A stretch of 64,000 bases of DNA from Tubiluchus corallicola (taxonomy: Eukaryota > Priapulida > Priapulimorpha > Priapulimorphida > Tubiluchidae): NCBI GenBank assembly GCA_030141605.1, contig JAQGDQ010000019.1:992001-1056000 (forward strand), read 5' to 3'. This document shows, piece after piece, positions 29,101 through 43,100 of this stretch (its first letter is position 1; every line of letters starts with the position of its first letter). The notes beneath the pieces are model-generated. The model was not told the DNA's origin, did not search any database, and saw only the letters and a list, made by a program, of their open reading frames with translations. The translations under genes were made by a program, and so were the position numbers.

Positions 29101-30992
29101 ACTATATACATATGTATATAATACACACATATATATATATATGTATTAAAAAAGTAAATTTAACACAGGTATAAGAAAGTTTCGTTAGCATCCACTAACA
29201 TCTTCAGCTGCATTAACAAAATGGTCATTCTAAGCAGGTTAAAATTTTTACTTTCTAATCAGGTTTATTCATTGTCGCGAGACATCTATGGAATGTTAGC
29301 AAATTTACAAAACCAAAACCAAGGGCAGCTCTCGACTTTGTTATTCAGATTAGTTTTTAGTCTGTTAGTATTAAAAAAACTCTTTTATTGTGCCCATTCC
29401 AGGAATGTGTCCAAGTGGTATGTCCTGTAATCGCTCCTGTGAATGCAATCATTAATAAATTCCATTTAGATTTTGCTTTATCAATAACTTTATTGATAGA
29501 AGATCAACTATTGATGTTGACAATGTACCTACAGATGAACAAAATAGCAGAGTTGGGTCCATATTGATGCCTTTCTTAAACTAGTAACACGTTACCAAAA
29601 TTAGCGAAATATTTTGAAACACTGCTATCACACTTATATTGTGGAAATTTATGTTATATCTTGCCAAGAAAGGAAATGGGTTACCGGCATTCGTAGTTTA
29701 CTTTTTCAGCTGCAGTAGTTGTAGCAGTTAGTATGCTGGACAAACAGCAATGCAACTACATTTCCGTGTGTGTGTGTGTGAACACAAAAGCACTACAAGT
29801 CAGCTGCACATCACCCACTCAGATCTTTGCAGTATGGGAATAATTGAGGACAATTGAGCACAATTACTGATAAAGCAAGATCTAAACCGGATAAATATTA
29901 ATAAGTAGACTTTCACACTTTTCATATTAACGTACTGCAACCTAATCTAAATAACAAAGTCAAGAGCTACACTTATTGTTAGATTTTGAAAGACCTTTAG
30001 CATTTTATATATACCCGCACATTGAAAAACCTGATTGGAAAGTAATAATAATTTGAGTGTGACCCAGCAGTCTATATTAATGCAGTTGAAAATGCTAACG
30101 AACGTTCTCAATTAAATTTGTAAAGAAATAATTTAATATTGAATAGTTTCAAAATGCCAGATTTTATTCACATTCACATGTACTTCGTTCAGAAAAAACT
30201 AAAAACTCGTAACTTGCTGCTAATCACAATTTTGTAACAAGTAACTGATGACAACAGTAATGCCTAACTTAGCAATAACAGAGAATGATTTCATACCTTG
30301 CTTAGTTTCTCCACCCTGCCAGTCTAAGAAATAGTCCCCATACATCCACACATTGTAACCAAATGCCATACAAGCTCTTACCGAGTAGTGATGGCTAATC
30401 GAGATGTTCTCTGCAAAAAGCACTTGAGGTCAGTTCACAAATTATCTATTTTCAATATGATCACATCTTTAGTACAGCGCCATCACTGTAACTGGTGAAA
30501 CTATAAATATATGTAGTATATTTATGCGTGTGCGTGCACTTGCGTGTTCCTCCAGTTTCAGATTTGTTTCTGTGTGACTAATTTAAGGTACCGAAAAATG
30601 CCAATTATTCTAGCATTATTGAAAGATACAGTTTATTTATTTATTTTTCTGTATATCATATGTACTTGTAATCACAAAACTAAATCTTTGGGTCGAAATT
30701 AGCATGCAATAGTTGAAATTGTTTACTAATAATTAACTAATAATTTTTGTTAACACGTATCTATGTATATATGTACATATCTAACGCAGCAGTACTTATT
30801 TTCATGTTAGTTCTAAAATCATTATGATTCCCTACTTCCTGCATGAGTTCCTCCACGCAGAAACAGCTCTTCACCATTCACTGTTGTTTTCTGAATCATC
30901 ACAATGGTTTTATCTGCTATGGTTGTTTGCAACAAACAGCAGAGGACGTAAAGCAGATACGGCCCAAGTCTAATAACTTGAATAGATCCCAT
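26776..30992 (-). CDS. Secreted protein, alpha-amylase C-terminal-module-like, paralogue B (228 aa)
   Basis: Exons in transcript order: 30992-30836, 30410-30297, 29014-28839, 27390-27309, 26933-26776; phases 1, 1, 0, 1, 687 nt with stop. Exons 2-5 have exactly the lengths of paralogue A (114, 176, 82, 158 nt); exon 1 is 9 nt longer. The signal peptide (LGPYLLYVLCCLLQ) is followed by KTIVMIQKTT and EELFLRGGTH. Then come YNVWMYGDYFLDWQGGE, GTPMYWTSNNPH, FGDHHWIVHIDMDCS, PWFELKGIIAN, CGGTAGGLHPFGHILNH and a tail ending YYRCFC. Cys positions in the mature region are mostly shared with A. It is intact and lies head-to-tail 1.55 kb upstream of A, so the pair arose by tandem duplication. The introns differ widely in sequence and length, so the duplication is old although coding exons stay similar. 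Confidence 0.8.
29047..29146. repeat. (CA)n/(TA)n microsatellite
   Basis: CACACA followed by two TA runs, in intron 2 of paralogue B. Confidence 0.9.
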
Positions 30993-33900
30993 TGCAATTT
31001 TGCCAGAGATGCAAAAAAATACTGCACTGCAATACAAATTTACATTTCACTGTTGATGAACAGACTTAAAAAAGACAAAATAGAGCTTGTACCATTTCCA
31101 AACTGCTACATCGTGACTATTTTGGCATGTTCGGCTAAGTGTGTTCGTATTTATATACAAAAAGCTAATTTTTCTTTTGCATAATCAGATTCTGGTGTAT
31201 CTCTACTAAATACTGAATAACAATTTATGTATACGTCGCTGTTAATAACGCAGGGATACATAAATGTTATACTCGCATACTTACATAATATGCCCAATGT
31301 TCAACCTTTGCTGGCAATCAAGTGTCTGATACTAACAGGTACACTACTGAAAATAAAACAATCTGCATTTCAGAAAAATAGCAAGCCTTCAAATGTTTAT
31401 AGTGCCAATCATTATTTGTACTAAACATTTTGCAAATATAAATTTTACAATACAATTAAAGGATTGGAGTGTTTGGTGTAGGTCACCTTCCATGTCTGAC
31501 TTTCAAATCAAGTTTAAATAACAGCAAATACTGCTGAGTCATATGCCAATGGAGTTTTTTGGGAAATTGCAGATGCTTTGCATTTGCTTAATACTAAGTG
31601 CATGGAGGTTGAGCTGTAAATGTCTATGACTTTTTACAATTACCTCTGCAAGCCAGAATCCAACGCAGTGTTTACTATTAATGTTTAATGATTATAGATG
31701 ACAAGAATCTAACCTGTAGATGTGTCTCAGCCACGTTCCAATGAGCCTTCTTAAAGCTGTGTAGCAGAAGAAAATTTTTTCATGGTCACTAATACATTTT
31801 TTTAAAACGCCCAACATTGCCTACCTTTGCTTACTAAACATGTATCCACAAATACTCGGCTGTTCGACTATATTACTACGGTCAGGGAATCATGGATATC
31901 CTGTATCTTATGTAGGTTTGTGAGAGTTAATTCAACAGATGTACCTTTAATTCAGCCAGGAGACTATAATTGTGTGCCTATATTTGAGGGAAGCTAAAGC
32001 TTTTGGGGAAACTTCCATTTCAGTGTAGTAGTCTTCATGTTTACAAATGGTAGCATTTATGCTAGTTACATACCTAGCTGGTCCCTTTACATAGTTTACA
32101 TTGATTTTACTAAATAACTCTGCCTGATGTAGTGAAGAATACATTTCAATTACTGTTCAACATCAACATTAACATACACGTACAATATTCACTGCATTTT
32201 AGGCATGATTTATTTTATGATTTCAACAACAAAGTGATTGTTTAAGTACCTAGCCATTACTAGACAAGAAGTTAAACAGTGAAAACATAACATACATTAA
32301 CAAACATAGAGAGTTACAAGCTTAAATGCTTTTCAATGTATTACAATTTGCATTTACCAGCTAAAAATACTGTATAAAACAGACATATATGCGCAGTAAC
32401 TAGATCTAAGAATTGAGATTCTTTAGAAAAAAACTGCAAATATTATAATGAATTTGAGATGTCAATGCAGTTTACTAGCTTTAGCTCTTATACGTGCAAT
32501 ATCATAATTATATAAGGTTAATTAGACATTAAGTGACATTCAACTGGCAGCCCTACAAGGCACCAAATGAAATGACACTTCTTTACTAATCAAACTTGGA
32601 AAAAATACATAAAGATTTGTGCTTTGGAATAAATGCTGAAAATGTTACTATGTAAGAGATTCTGCAAGAAGAAAGAAACAGAAAACGTACTATCGCAAAA
32701 TATATTACAGGAAAAACATCAGAGAATACGTTTAAATTGATACAGAAAAACTGCTTCACCTTCTTGCCCAATAAAGTTTAAAAATACAACAAATAGACTC
32801 CCTATGCTTTAACAGATACTGTACTAGGTAAACAATCACGAGATTTTCAATAAGATCACATTATTATAACAACAGGCATCAAAGGAAATGAATATTTGAA
32901 CATCCCAGTCAAAAGTCTTGCCCACTGCATGATTATAAATGCAAATTTTCCTCTGTGACTAAAAAAGCTTCTAAATTGACACACAAACAAGGTAAATCGT
33001 TAATAATTTTGCACACGAAAAAAGTTAAATCTTATAGTGTAGTTTTGCAGCAAATGGAAACAAAACGGTAAAACACACCACTGGTTCCAAACTAACTAAC
33101 AGGACAAAAGATGCTCTTCTTTAACGTTTCATAACAACATACAATTACCATTTTTCAGTATAACATACATCAACAGACCCTGATAAGTTACACAACAAAT
33201 AAACAACAGAAATGATAGTTCTTGAGGTTTGGACTGATTTTGAGCAACCACTTCTGTGTTTCGAATAAACGTCCCAAGCTTTGCAAAAATCTACATTGTT
33301 TCCCATGTCATGACGTCACTTACAGAATCCAGACACTAAAATAATATGAGTGACTGTCAGTAAAACTATAAGCCACCACTATTAAGACTTTAAAACCTTG
33401 ATCTAACTGTAGCTATGGATGAGCTGTTCTTCATTTAACTGAAGTATTTCTTATAATTACGGCGAAAAATACATAAACAATTTACGAATTATTTATTACA
33501 CATGAAAATTCAGTTAATGTGTATTAAATTCAGAAGTAATTTAATTTTGTAGAGTTCACATGTCTCACTTTTGTTAAATGAAAGACCTTTCCAATTAAAT
33601 TGCAAGACTTTAATGCATAATATTTATATAAAATTAGGTCTGAATAAATTTGTTTTTTTGTGCCAACAGATATTTTACTAAATTAAGCATATACAGAAAT
33701 GCACACACGTAGAGCACTAGAGTGCAGAAAATAAAAGGGAGCAGACACGGAAAAATCAAACTTATAAAACGAATTTAAATGAGAATCTATTTAGTTTAGC
33801 TTCTATAAATGACCTTTCCATGAGTCGGCTTGCTTACAAAGCTGGAAGCCAATAAAAACAGAAGTCTGCAGCAGTAATTAATTGTTAAAAATAACAATTG

Positions 33901-34164
33901 CAATCTACAAAAATCTTCATGTTGCCTGATATGACTTCACGAAACTAAAAACTGCCTTACTAAGTGCCATGGAAAATAATGAAATCACAAGGCCAGAATA
34001 TCCACTTAATCCCATATCTTTGGCCCCAACAGAGCAGTGTTTTCCCATTACTCAGGACTCACTACATGTCCTCAATGTATGCACAACATTAATTACATGT
34101 TCTTGGAATGTGTAATTAATTCATTAACAGAAAAAACCTCTGAACTTTTACTCACATAACAGAT
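30993..34164. other. Intergenic region between paralogue B and PC
   Basis: Promoter side of paralogue B and 3' side of PC. Several short open frames without motifs. A minus-strand AATAAA lies at 33497-33492, about 670 nt after the PC stop. Nothing else recognised. Confidence 0.4.
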
Positions 34165-37100
34165 TCACTGCTCAACTTCGCAAAGTAAGTCATCTCCCTG
34201 AAGTTTCTGTCCTCGCTTGACATGAATCTTAGCAACTTTACCACCGAAAGGTGCATTTACAACCATTTCCATTTTCATGGCTGACAAAACACAAAGAGGT
34301 TGACCTTTCTCCACCTGAAAATAAAGGATGATTACTTTATAATAATGTCAACATAAACAATCAGTCTCTTCAGCAGCAAATAAACATGCTCTCCATTTCA
34401 TCCTTACCTAACTGTCCATTTTGTTTGACATCAGTCGTCAGAGTTTACATTAAAATGTAAATGTAAAAATGTTAATAGGACTAGCTGCAATTTGATTTAA
34501 CATTGATTCTAACTTTTGAGTCACACACGTCACTGCAATTATTTATGCAAGTGGTACATAATTTAAAAATCGAGGCCTCTATTAGCATGCTTATAGCACC
34601 AGGAGTTTATTACATGCAGAGCAGGAATTTTGGTGCATTAAAATGTTTGAAATGCTCTAAAACAAAAGACAGGTCCACAAGTTACAATGCCAGTTCAGAC
34701 ACTAGCTGTGTTTTTGATATTTTTGTAATTAATAAGTCTTTTAATAATTTTGCAAGAACAGATGACAAGGCTTTTTCATTATTAACGCCTCTAACTAACT
34801 TTAAAAAAAATTGTCTTATCCAAATTATATGTTTATACTAAGTTATCAAAATTGTTTTAACAATTAAGCCTAATTATGAAACAAATAAGATTGAATATAG
34901 TCAAAAAAACAAGTTAGCATAATTCAGTTCCTAAGACAAAAAACTGTCTTATCATGTCCATGTGAATGACCAGTTACATACCGTGTTCCCCACTTCAACA
35001 CGAACATCGACAACAGTACCAGGCATAGGGGAGCCAACATGTTCGGGTATGTCCTTATCTGCCTTCGGATGATGTGAGATCGTCTAAAATGAGAAACACC
35101 AACAATTAACATTTATTTTAGCAGCAACAGATTTGCGATATTTTATTACAGAGAGAATGCTAACATCGAGATCAAAATAATAGTACGAAATCTTACACTT
35201 GGAAAAAACAATCAAATGCTTCCGAACAGTCACATGCTGATTATCACATATCACATAAATTAAATCACATAAACCACTGCCAGCAGCAAGAATTTCGAGG
35301 ACTGTAAAAAAGTACTAACGTACCTTCTGAGCGGATTTGTCTTTTATATACATGGTTCTTAACTGACCATTAAGCTCAAAAAACACTTCCCTCTTTCCTT
35401 CTGCTTTAAGATCAGACATTGCTAAAGTACTAATGTGAAGAGTCTTTCCTTTTTCAATTTCAACCTACAATAAAACAAAATGAAAATTTTTACAAGAAAA
35501 TCAATAGGTGTTACAAACAGATTAGCAAAGTGACATAGCAACATATAGTAATATAGTAAAGAATGATTTATTAAAATTCAGGAGATGTAGAGACAATATA
35601 TGAACAGTAATAAAAAAACTTAAAGTATATTTATTTAATCCACTTCTAATTAGCAACATAAATAATTATTTATACCGTCATTTCTTCTGCAACTTTTGGA
35701 CCAACCAAAAACAGTCGTGTTGGAAGAACAGTGACTGGACCATAATTCTTGGAAAAATTTTTAAAGTCATCAAGAACCTACAAAAAATTAATTGCATAGA
35801 TTCTAATTTTTGTTTTAATAAATGAGATCAAAAAAATTTGTGGTGTATCAAAAATTAGCAAGTGCTGCCAGTTAGAATATGACTTTGGCATTTAAAAGAC
35901 TCGCACTTCTAGAAAAGAAAATTGTCCAACACCATTCCAAAATGAATCACAAATTGCAAGAAATAATTATTATTAAGCTTATTCACAAAATAAAATAACT
36001 TTATTAACATAGAAACAGAAGGTTTTGGCTGTTCTACAGCCATTCTCAGAGGATCATTAAGTAAATAACCAATGTAAATAATAATCTTAATCTAAATCTT
36101 AAAACATTCCTAGTGGAATAGAACCATATTATATTACTAAACTAATAAAACTGAGCTATCAAACCGAAGTAAAATGTTTTTTATAAGTAACAAAATCAAA
36201 TGCTACAGCTGACTTAAAGCTTGATTATGCGAACTATTAGTAGCAGTCGTAGCAGGATTTACAGTATGTAAATTTGATAGATAAAAATTTTAATTCATGT
36301 CTCTATAATTGTGAAATGTTATTGTCATAATTCAATCAAATACAATTACATTTCCTAAATTTGCACTGAATTACCTTAGGGTACATAGCAGAGCTCATTA
36401 CATCATAGTCATTAATGTAGTCTTCGCCATGTTTTGCTATTAAGTCGGTCTTCAATTTTCTCATATCTAGTGGGGGCATGTAAGCTCCAGGCCGGCCTTC
36501 AACTTTTGATTTTCCTCTTAAAATCTATACAAAAAATGGCAACGGTGACACAGCAATAACAATCACTAAATATTTTATTACAAAAAACATTTTACAAGTT
36601 TAGCTTGGGAAATAATAAGAAGTTGTATTAAATACCTTTAGCTCTTTCAAAATTGACATCAGTAATTGAAAAATTTCTAATGAATAAAAGAAAAAACTTA
36701 TTTTCCTAAGTTCTTGTCTTGTAAATGCTGGCAAACTTAGCTTGAACAGTGAATGTTTTGTTAAGACATATACATTAAAAACAACATGTTACACTCGCAC
36801 AAGATTTTCACATTTTGAACATCTTTTTCACCACCTGTGTATGATATTTGTAACAGCAACTTAGCAGCTAAAATTGGACCAGATTGTACACAAAATATGT
36901 CTCAAAAAAGCACAAGAGCAGCTGATTATTGTTTTGCAGCTCATTTGCAGAAGTAATGTCTTCATTTGAACAAGCAATAAAGCTGCAAAATTTGTTCAAT
37001 TTAAACGATTTTCTAGCATTTTATGTCCTAGTCCACGTTAATCGAGTCCAAAAAATTTTCGACGCTAATAGCAAACTATCTCTACTTAAACCTAATAGTA

Positions 37101-40100
37101 CTTGTACAAAAATAATAAAATTGAAATTAGTTTTTTATCCAAATACGCCATTCTTTGTATTTACTTTAGTCCTGAGTGGTTCTGGCCATCCTCCATGAGG
37201 TTCACCCAGCACACCTTGGAAAAACTCAATAACAGATACGGGAAACGACAGCTCTTCTGCTTTTTCCTCCACATCCTTTCCTGTCAATTTATTTTGCACC
37301 ATGAACTGAGCTAGATCTCCGACAACTTTTGACGAAGGAGTCACCTGTTGAACATCGTAAAAGTTCATGTCACTTTCAAATAGTTATATGTCACCATTTC
37401 TTAATGGTGATGTCATTAAATTTAGAAATTACCTGTCACTAAAATTCTGGGTGGAATCTGTAACAGCCAGTAATATTTGTTTTGCAGTAATGTAATGCAG
37501 GGGAGTTTCAATTAAGATAAATGTTAAACATAATATCATGGGTAGAATTAAAACTGCTGACTAACATTCTTATTTCAGAATGAAACAAAGGAAAAATGAT
37601 GATGAAACTTCTACAAGTACTAAAATGGAATGAATCACAAAAGTCAAACGTGCAACATAAGTTCGCATCACACATGTAGGATAAACTCTAATAACCAAAA
37701 TACATTTCAGAAACTGGCAGTGTAGAATGCAAGGATGCTCATGTACTAGAAAAAGAAGATATTTTTGGTATTAGCAATGCCACCTCCAGTTGATACGGCA
37801 GGCGCCGCTTAATAGACTCACTTTGGGACCGAAGTGTTTTGACGCAATTAACCGACTGAACTTATTAACCCATGCATATTTCTAGTTTAGAAGTATGAGT
37901 CATCAGCTTAGTATGCACTGCAAAGGCTTTTAATGAATTTTAGCAACAAAGTAATGCCAACTAAATTCCTTTGTGCAGTTAAAAATTTAAAAAAATATTT
38001 TAAAATATTAATTTACATAAGTGAATTAGCAATAAATAAAAAAGTATACTTTTCTAAATCACATAAGTCATCAGCTTAATATGCACTGCAAAGGCTTTTA
38101 ATGAATTTTAGCAACAAAGTAATGCTGAACTTGGCTCACAAAGTTCTCATAATTATAAAAACGTTAAAATCTGTTGCTGTGTGATGCACATATTCTCGTC
38201 AAAATGTTTAGCGCTTGGGCACGCTTGAGCTGCAGTTGGTGGTGCCCTTGTTTCCTCACAAGTGGTTTCGTCTGATACTGCCTGATTGCTGTACCTGCAT
38301 CTTCGACTGGTGACTCATTAAAGGTGAAAACGCGATTCGCAAAAGGAAAAGAGCTTCAAAAGGAAATCGCTAGACAAATGATTAAATGTTTAGCTTCCAG
38401 AAATGCTTGGGTAACGAGGTTAATTGCAGTGGACGAGCGTGTAGCAGATTCAAAGCAAAACCACTATGCTAGCATATTAGCACATGATAAACGTACCTAC
38501 TTACAAACAAAACGGTACTTAACATGATTATTTCTACATATATTATAGTACACAAAATCAACCCAAAGATGACATAAAGGCAGTAAAAGCTCTTTGGGCA
38601 CATACAAATGTCTTATCTTAAGTATGCAAAGGAAAAATATTGAGTCAATTATGCTAAGTTATTTGAGTCAATTGCCGTTAGTTTTTATGTACATTTAAAT
38701 AGAAGAGGATCGTACCAGGCATTTTTGAATCAATTAAGCGATCGAGTCTATTAACCATGAGTCTATTAAGCAGCGCCTACTGTAGTTGAACATGTGACTG
38801 GGGTATGTCCCATAAACCAGTCATGCACTATACATAATTCCACTAAAAAGTTTTCTGCATTCCTTACTTTTCAGAAAAGTCAAATCCATTGAAATTTAGA
38901 TAGTAATCATGGAGATACTGTCTCAAACCCAGTTTTACAGCTTCAGTCCTATTAGTAGTTTGTTTAGTAGAAATAAATAAAAACAATTAATTGTTTCTCA
39001 TCTTATACATTATGTCATTAACCATGCATTAATTATTTAATATGCCATGGCCTGTCATTTTAGCCAAAGATTAACAATTCAATATGCACAATATTAATAT
39101 TTAAAAATCAACCTTTATAATGTCGCCAAGAAGTTGATTAGCTTCTATATAAGCTTTCTTCACTTGCTCAAATTGCTCTCCCAAACCTAGACTAAATGCT
39201 TGGAACTGCATGTTAGTGTACTGGCCTCCTGGGATCTCATGCTCATAAACATCACTAGAACCACTTTTCATTGTAACGGCACACTCAAATGGAGCATACA
39301 ACAACCGTGCTTGCTCCCAGTAAGCAGAATAAAAATACACATTTTGTAGATCAATTCCTATAAGAACAAAGTTATTATTATAATATCACAAAAAATTACA
39401 AAAACAAACCAATTTATAACCAGATTATATAAATGTTATCTAATTAAATATAGTTAGGTGACTGCTGCAATATCTCTTTTGAGCAGTTTCATCTGCTAAA
39501 ACTGTTTCCAGCTATTTATCTCATTCAGAAGGATATATCTGGCACCCAAATGTGGTCAAGACAACACTTTCCTGTCAATGTGTCATGTGTGTGAATTTTC
39601 CTTGCACAAGCACCTGATGTTGTATGATTTGCTGTGGAGTGATGTATCCTGACTTGCAGAAACTATATAAGAAATGCACAATGACAAAGTTCATAATACT
39701 AACCTGTGTCTTGCTCAGTACCCTTTACTGCAGCCACAACAGCACCCATGCTTGGTTGTGATGTCATTCCTGACATGGAATCCACGGCAACATCAACAAC
39801 ATCAGCACCAGCATCCGCACAAGCCAGGTTTGTAGCTACACCTGCACCTGCAGTGTCATGTGTGTGAACATGAATGGGAATGTCTGGGTACTTTTCCCGA
39901 AGAGAACCAATTAGTATCTTAGCAGCTCGAGGTTTCAATAGACCAGCCATATCCTGAAAATAAGAGAGAGTGCAAATGAAAAACAGAGAACATTTGTTTT
40001 ACTTTCTCAACAGAAAAATTCTATGAGCACACCATAAATCGTATCTACACTATTTTCAAGCCTGCGAAAATCTACCAACTAATAATACACTATTTCGATA

Positions 40101-43100
40101 ATATGGAAAGCTAATTAGTGTTATGGAAAACTAGAACAGCATTACAATGCATTATAATCACTGCACCTGGGAAAACTTAGATAAATAAATAACTTACTTT
40201 TATGCAAAGTACATGGGTACCGGCTTTAATTAACTGGTCAGCAAGTTTCATGTAATATTGGAGATTGTATTTAGTTTTCTTTGGATCTGATACATCACCA
40301 CTATATGAGATTGCTGCTTCAACCACACCACCTATTTAAAAGAGTGTGTTAGCAGTTGCAATTATAGGTGAATTAAATTTAAGATACAAATGAATAATGA
40401 CAAGACTTCAACTCTTTGTTTAAAAAGCCAAAAAGGGGAAAATCAGAAAGTTTTTGCCTTCTATTGACACTTAAAACCAAAACCTTTTTTGCTTCACACA
40501 GCATTCACAATTAATTAAAAAAATGTTGACAAAAAGTATGACTGTATGCCATTGCAATTTTTTACGAATAAACTGATGTCTTGTCTTTCTTGATGTCTAG
40601 TGTGATGATGAAAACCATGCAGCATGTAACACAAGTTAAAATAATAATTTAAAGGTCTATACAAACCGTTGAGGTTTTTTAATATATTAAGATCAAAGTA
40701 TGTATAGTTACTTTTCAATAAAAGAAGCGTATAAATTAAATAGTCTGTTTGTTTTCGATTTCGAAAGTGCAAATTTGTGTGAAGGATGCCATGTTTTGAG
40801 GCTTTTGGCATGAGTGTGTGCAAATGATGTAACATGCACGTCCAACTTCTGTGGTTATCAATACTTATGGCAAAGCTTGTGTGCATTCATAGCAGAAAGA
40901 GTATTGTAATCATTATAAGCTCAGTTATTATTCTTTGGTGTTGGTGCTAAATTTTTGGGTTATATGATAAATTCTCACACTAAGTTTTTCTTTTGGTTCA
41001 AGTATAATTTTTAAATTAATTAGTCTACATACGTGAATAAACTTAGCGATCAAATAGGCCTACCTACATTATATTTAAGTCAATTTAAATGAAAATTAGT
41101 CTCATTATTTGCAGGTGTTTCAAATCTAGGTTTTATTTATCAGAACCTTAATGACAGCTAGCTCAACTGTTTTGATAATTTCTAAGCCGAGTATGATTAC
41201 AAAAATACAATGAGTTTGTTCAATTAACAGTATTCGATGTAATACGTGCTTTAAGGCGGGAAAGTCTTGACAATGATTAGTGTCAATTTAAATCATGTCT
41301 CACCTTAAAAATGCATAGTTTGGCAAAGTAAAATTGCTGACTGCTTTTACGCTTGGGTCTACTAGTGGTGGAGCTACATTGTTAAGTTGGAAAATAGTAA
41401 ACAGCACTTAAAAATTAAAAAAGTTATGGTATGTAAAATAAAATTTGCACAAGTTTACGGTTTCAACTTGAGACAGTCTAACCATAATACTAAAATCGTA
41501 AAACTTATTACTTCAACCATGCCTAATACGACACTATTTTCATTCCAGCATCGCCATCCTGCTAAATCAAAATAATTATTTTATTTCAATAGGTACGGCA
41601 TTTAAATCTGCATCCCAATACTAACTGATTATTTCTACAGCATACACAGTAATGAGGTAGGCCCACTGCACAATGGGAAGGGGGGGGGGTCACTACTTCC
41701 TGAGCCAGTTACTAATCTAAGGCTTAATAAGCTTACCACATCAGTTAAGCAGTTTGAAAAACAAATTTGAGTTTCGTAAGAATATTATAGAATTGATTAT
41801 TATAAATTATTAATTTATCACCTAACAATTGCTCTGTACTAGAAACATCCAACCCACCTTCCATAATCGCTGCAGCAAAAACTACGTGTATTGTGTGTCA
41901 CTCTCTCAATGTCAAATGTTCACAGGCATTGATGGATTTTGAGTTACAGTAGTTTTGAAAAATGAGCCAGAATTTGTCTTTACTATTGCTAAAAAGCCGG
42001 TGCTAAAAACTATATTAGGGATTACTTCAAATATCAAGATCCGGTCACTGAAAACATTTTTACTAATATAACCATCTGCAAATAGTGTGAAAATTAAGTC
42101 AGCACAACATGCAATTGAACAACAAAAGCACTTGAAGTGCAAACATCCAGAGACTTATGCATAGGCTATATAACCACGTGTATAAAATATGCCCTCGTTA
42201 GCGGTCAAATTATGTAAGTCATCTCGTGCAATGAAAAAATGGCAGTCGTGCAAATTTGTGACCGTGAATAACAGTTATAAAGAATCGAATGAAACCAGTT
42301 TTACAGTAAGTTTCTAGTAAAATAAATATAATACTTTTGGTCACCGTAACATTCTACGCTGCAGAAGCTTACATTATAAAAAGGATTTAGTTAGACTTTA
42401 AGGACATAAATGATACCTTGCCACTGTCATTTATCATCTCACTAAAAAACTCCATCTTAAAACTGTCAGTTTGAACTAGGCCAAGCAGATGGAAGAAAAA
42501 AGGCCACTTCCTTTGTATTATATATTTCTTTCTCAGTTCAAAACAAATTTGTTCGTACAATAGAATAACCTAACATTTACAATAATAAACATCTGAAATT
42601 AGGCCCAAACCATTAAATCACACCTACTTACCTGCTTTTCCTGCAGCCTCCATACCCAGAATGAGATTCGGCACGTAATTCAGGCAATCAAACACTCGGA
42701 AAATGTCCATACCACACTGCTTGGCTAATTTACAAAACCTGTTTAAATCAAAACAAATACTATTATAAGCTTTATTTATTATAACTCTCTGTAACATAAT
42801 AACATAATATAAATGCTACGTATTATTATTTATATTATTATATAAACATTGTTATACTGTCATGCATAAACAGTATTTCAAAGGAATTTAATTCAGAATT
42901 CAGTACATGGCGAAATCTGATTTTGTCTCATTTATCAATAATAACCAGTCTAAGACAGTAAACGAACTGGCAGCACTATCGTAGCCATGTTCTGATGTAC
43001 AAGGTGTTAAAAAATCAAAAAATTGACCCCTCTGTACAGAAGAAACAAAATGGAAAGAGTAAAAACTGACAAATCTATGAAAAAGAGCATTATATTTTGA

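Noticed and set aside
34503-34841. 112-codon plus-strand frame
   Set aside because: Lies in PC intron 20 on the opposite strand, low complexity, no motif.
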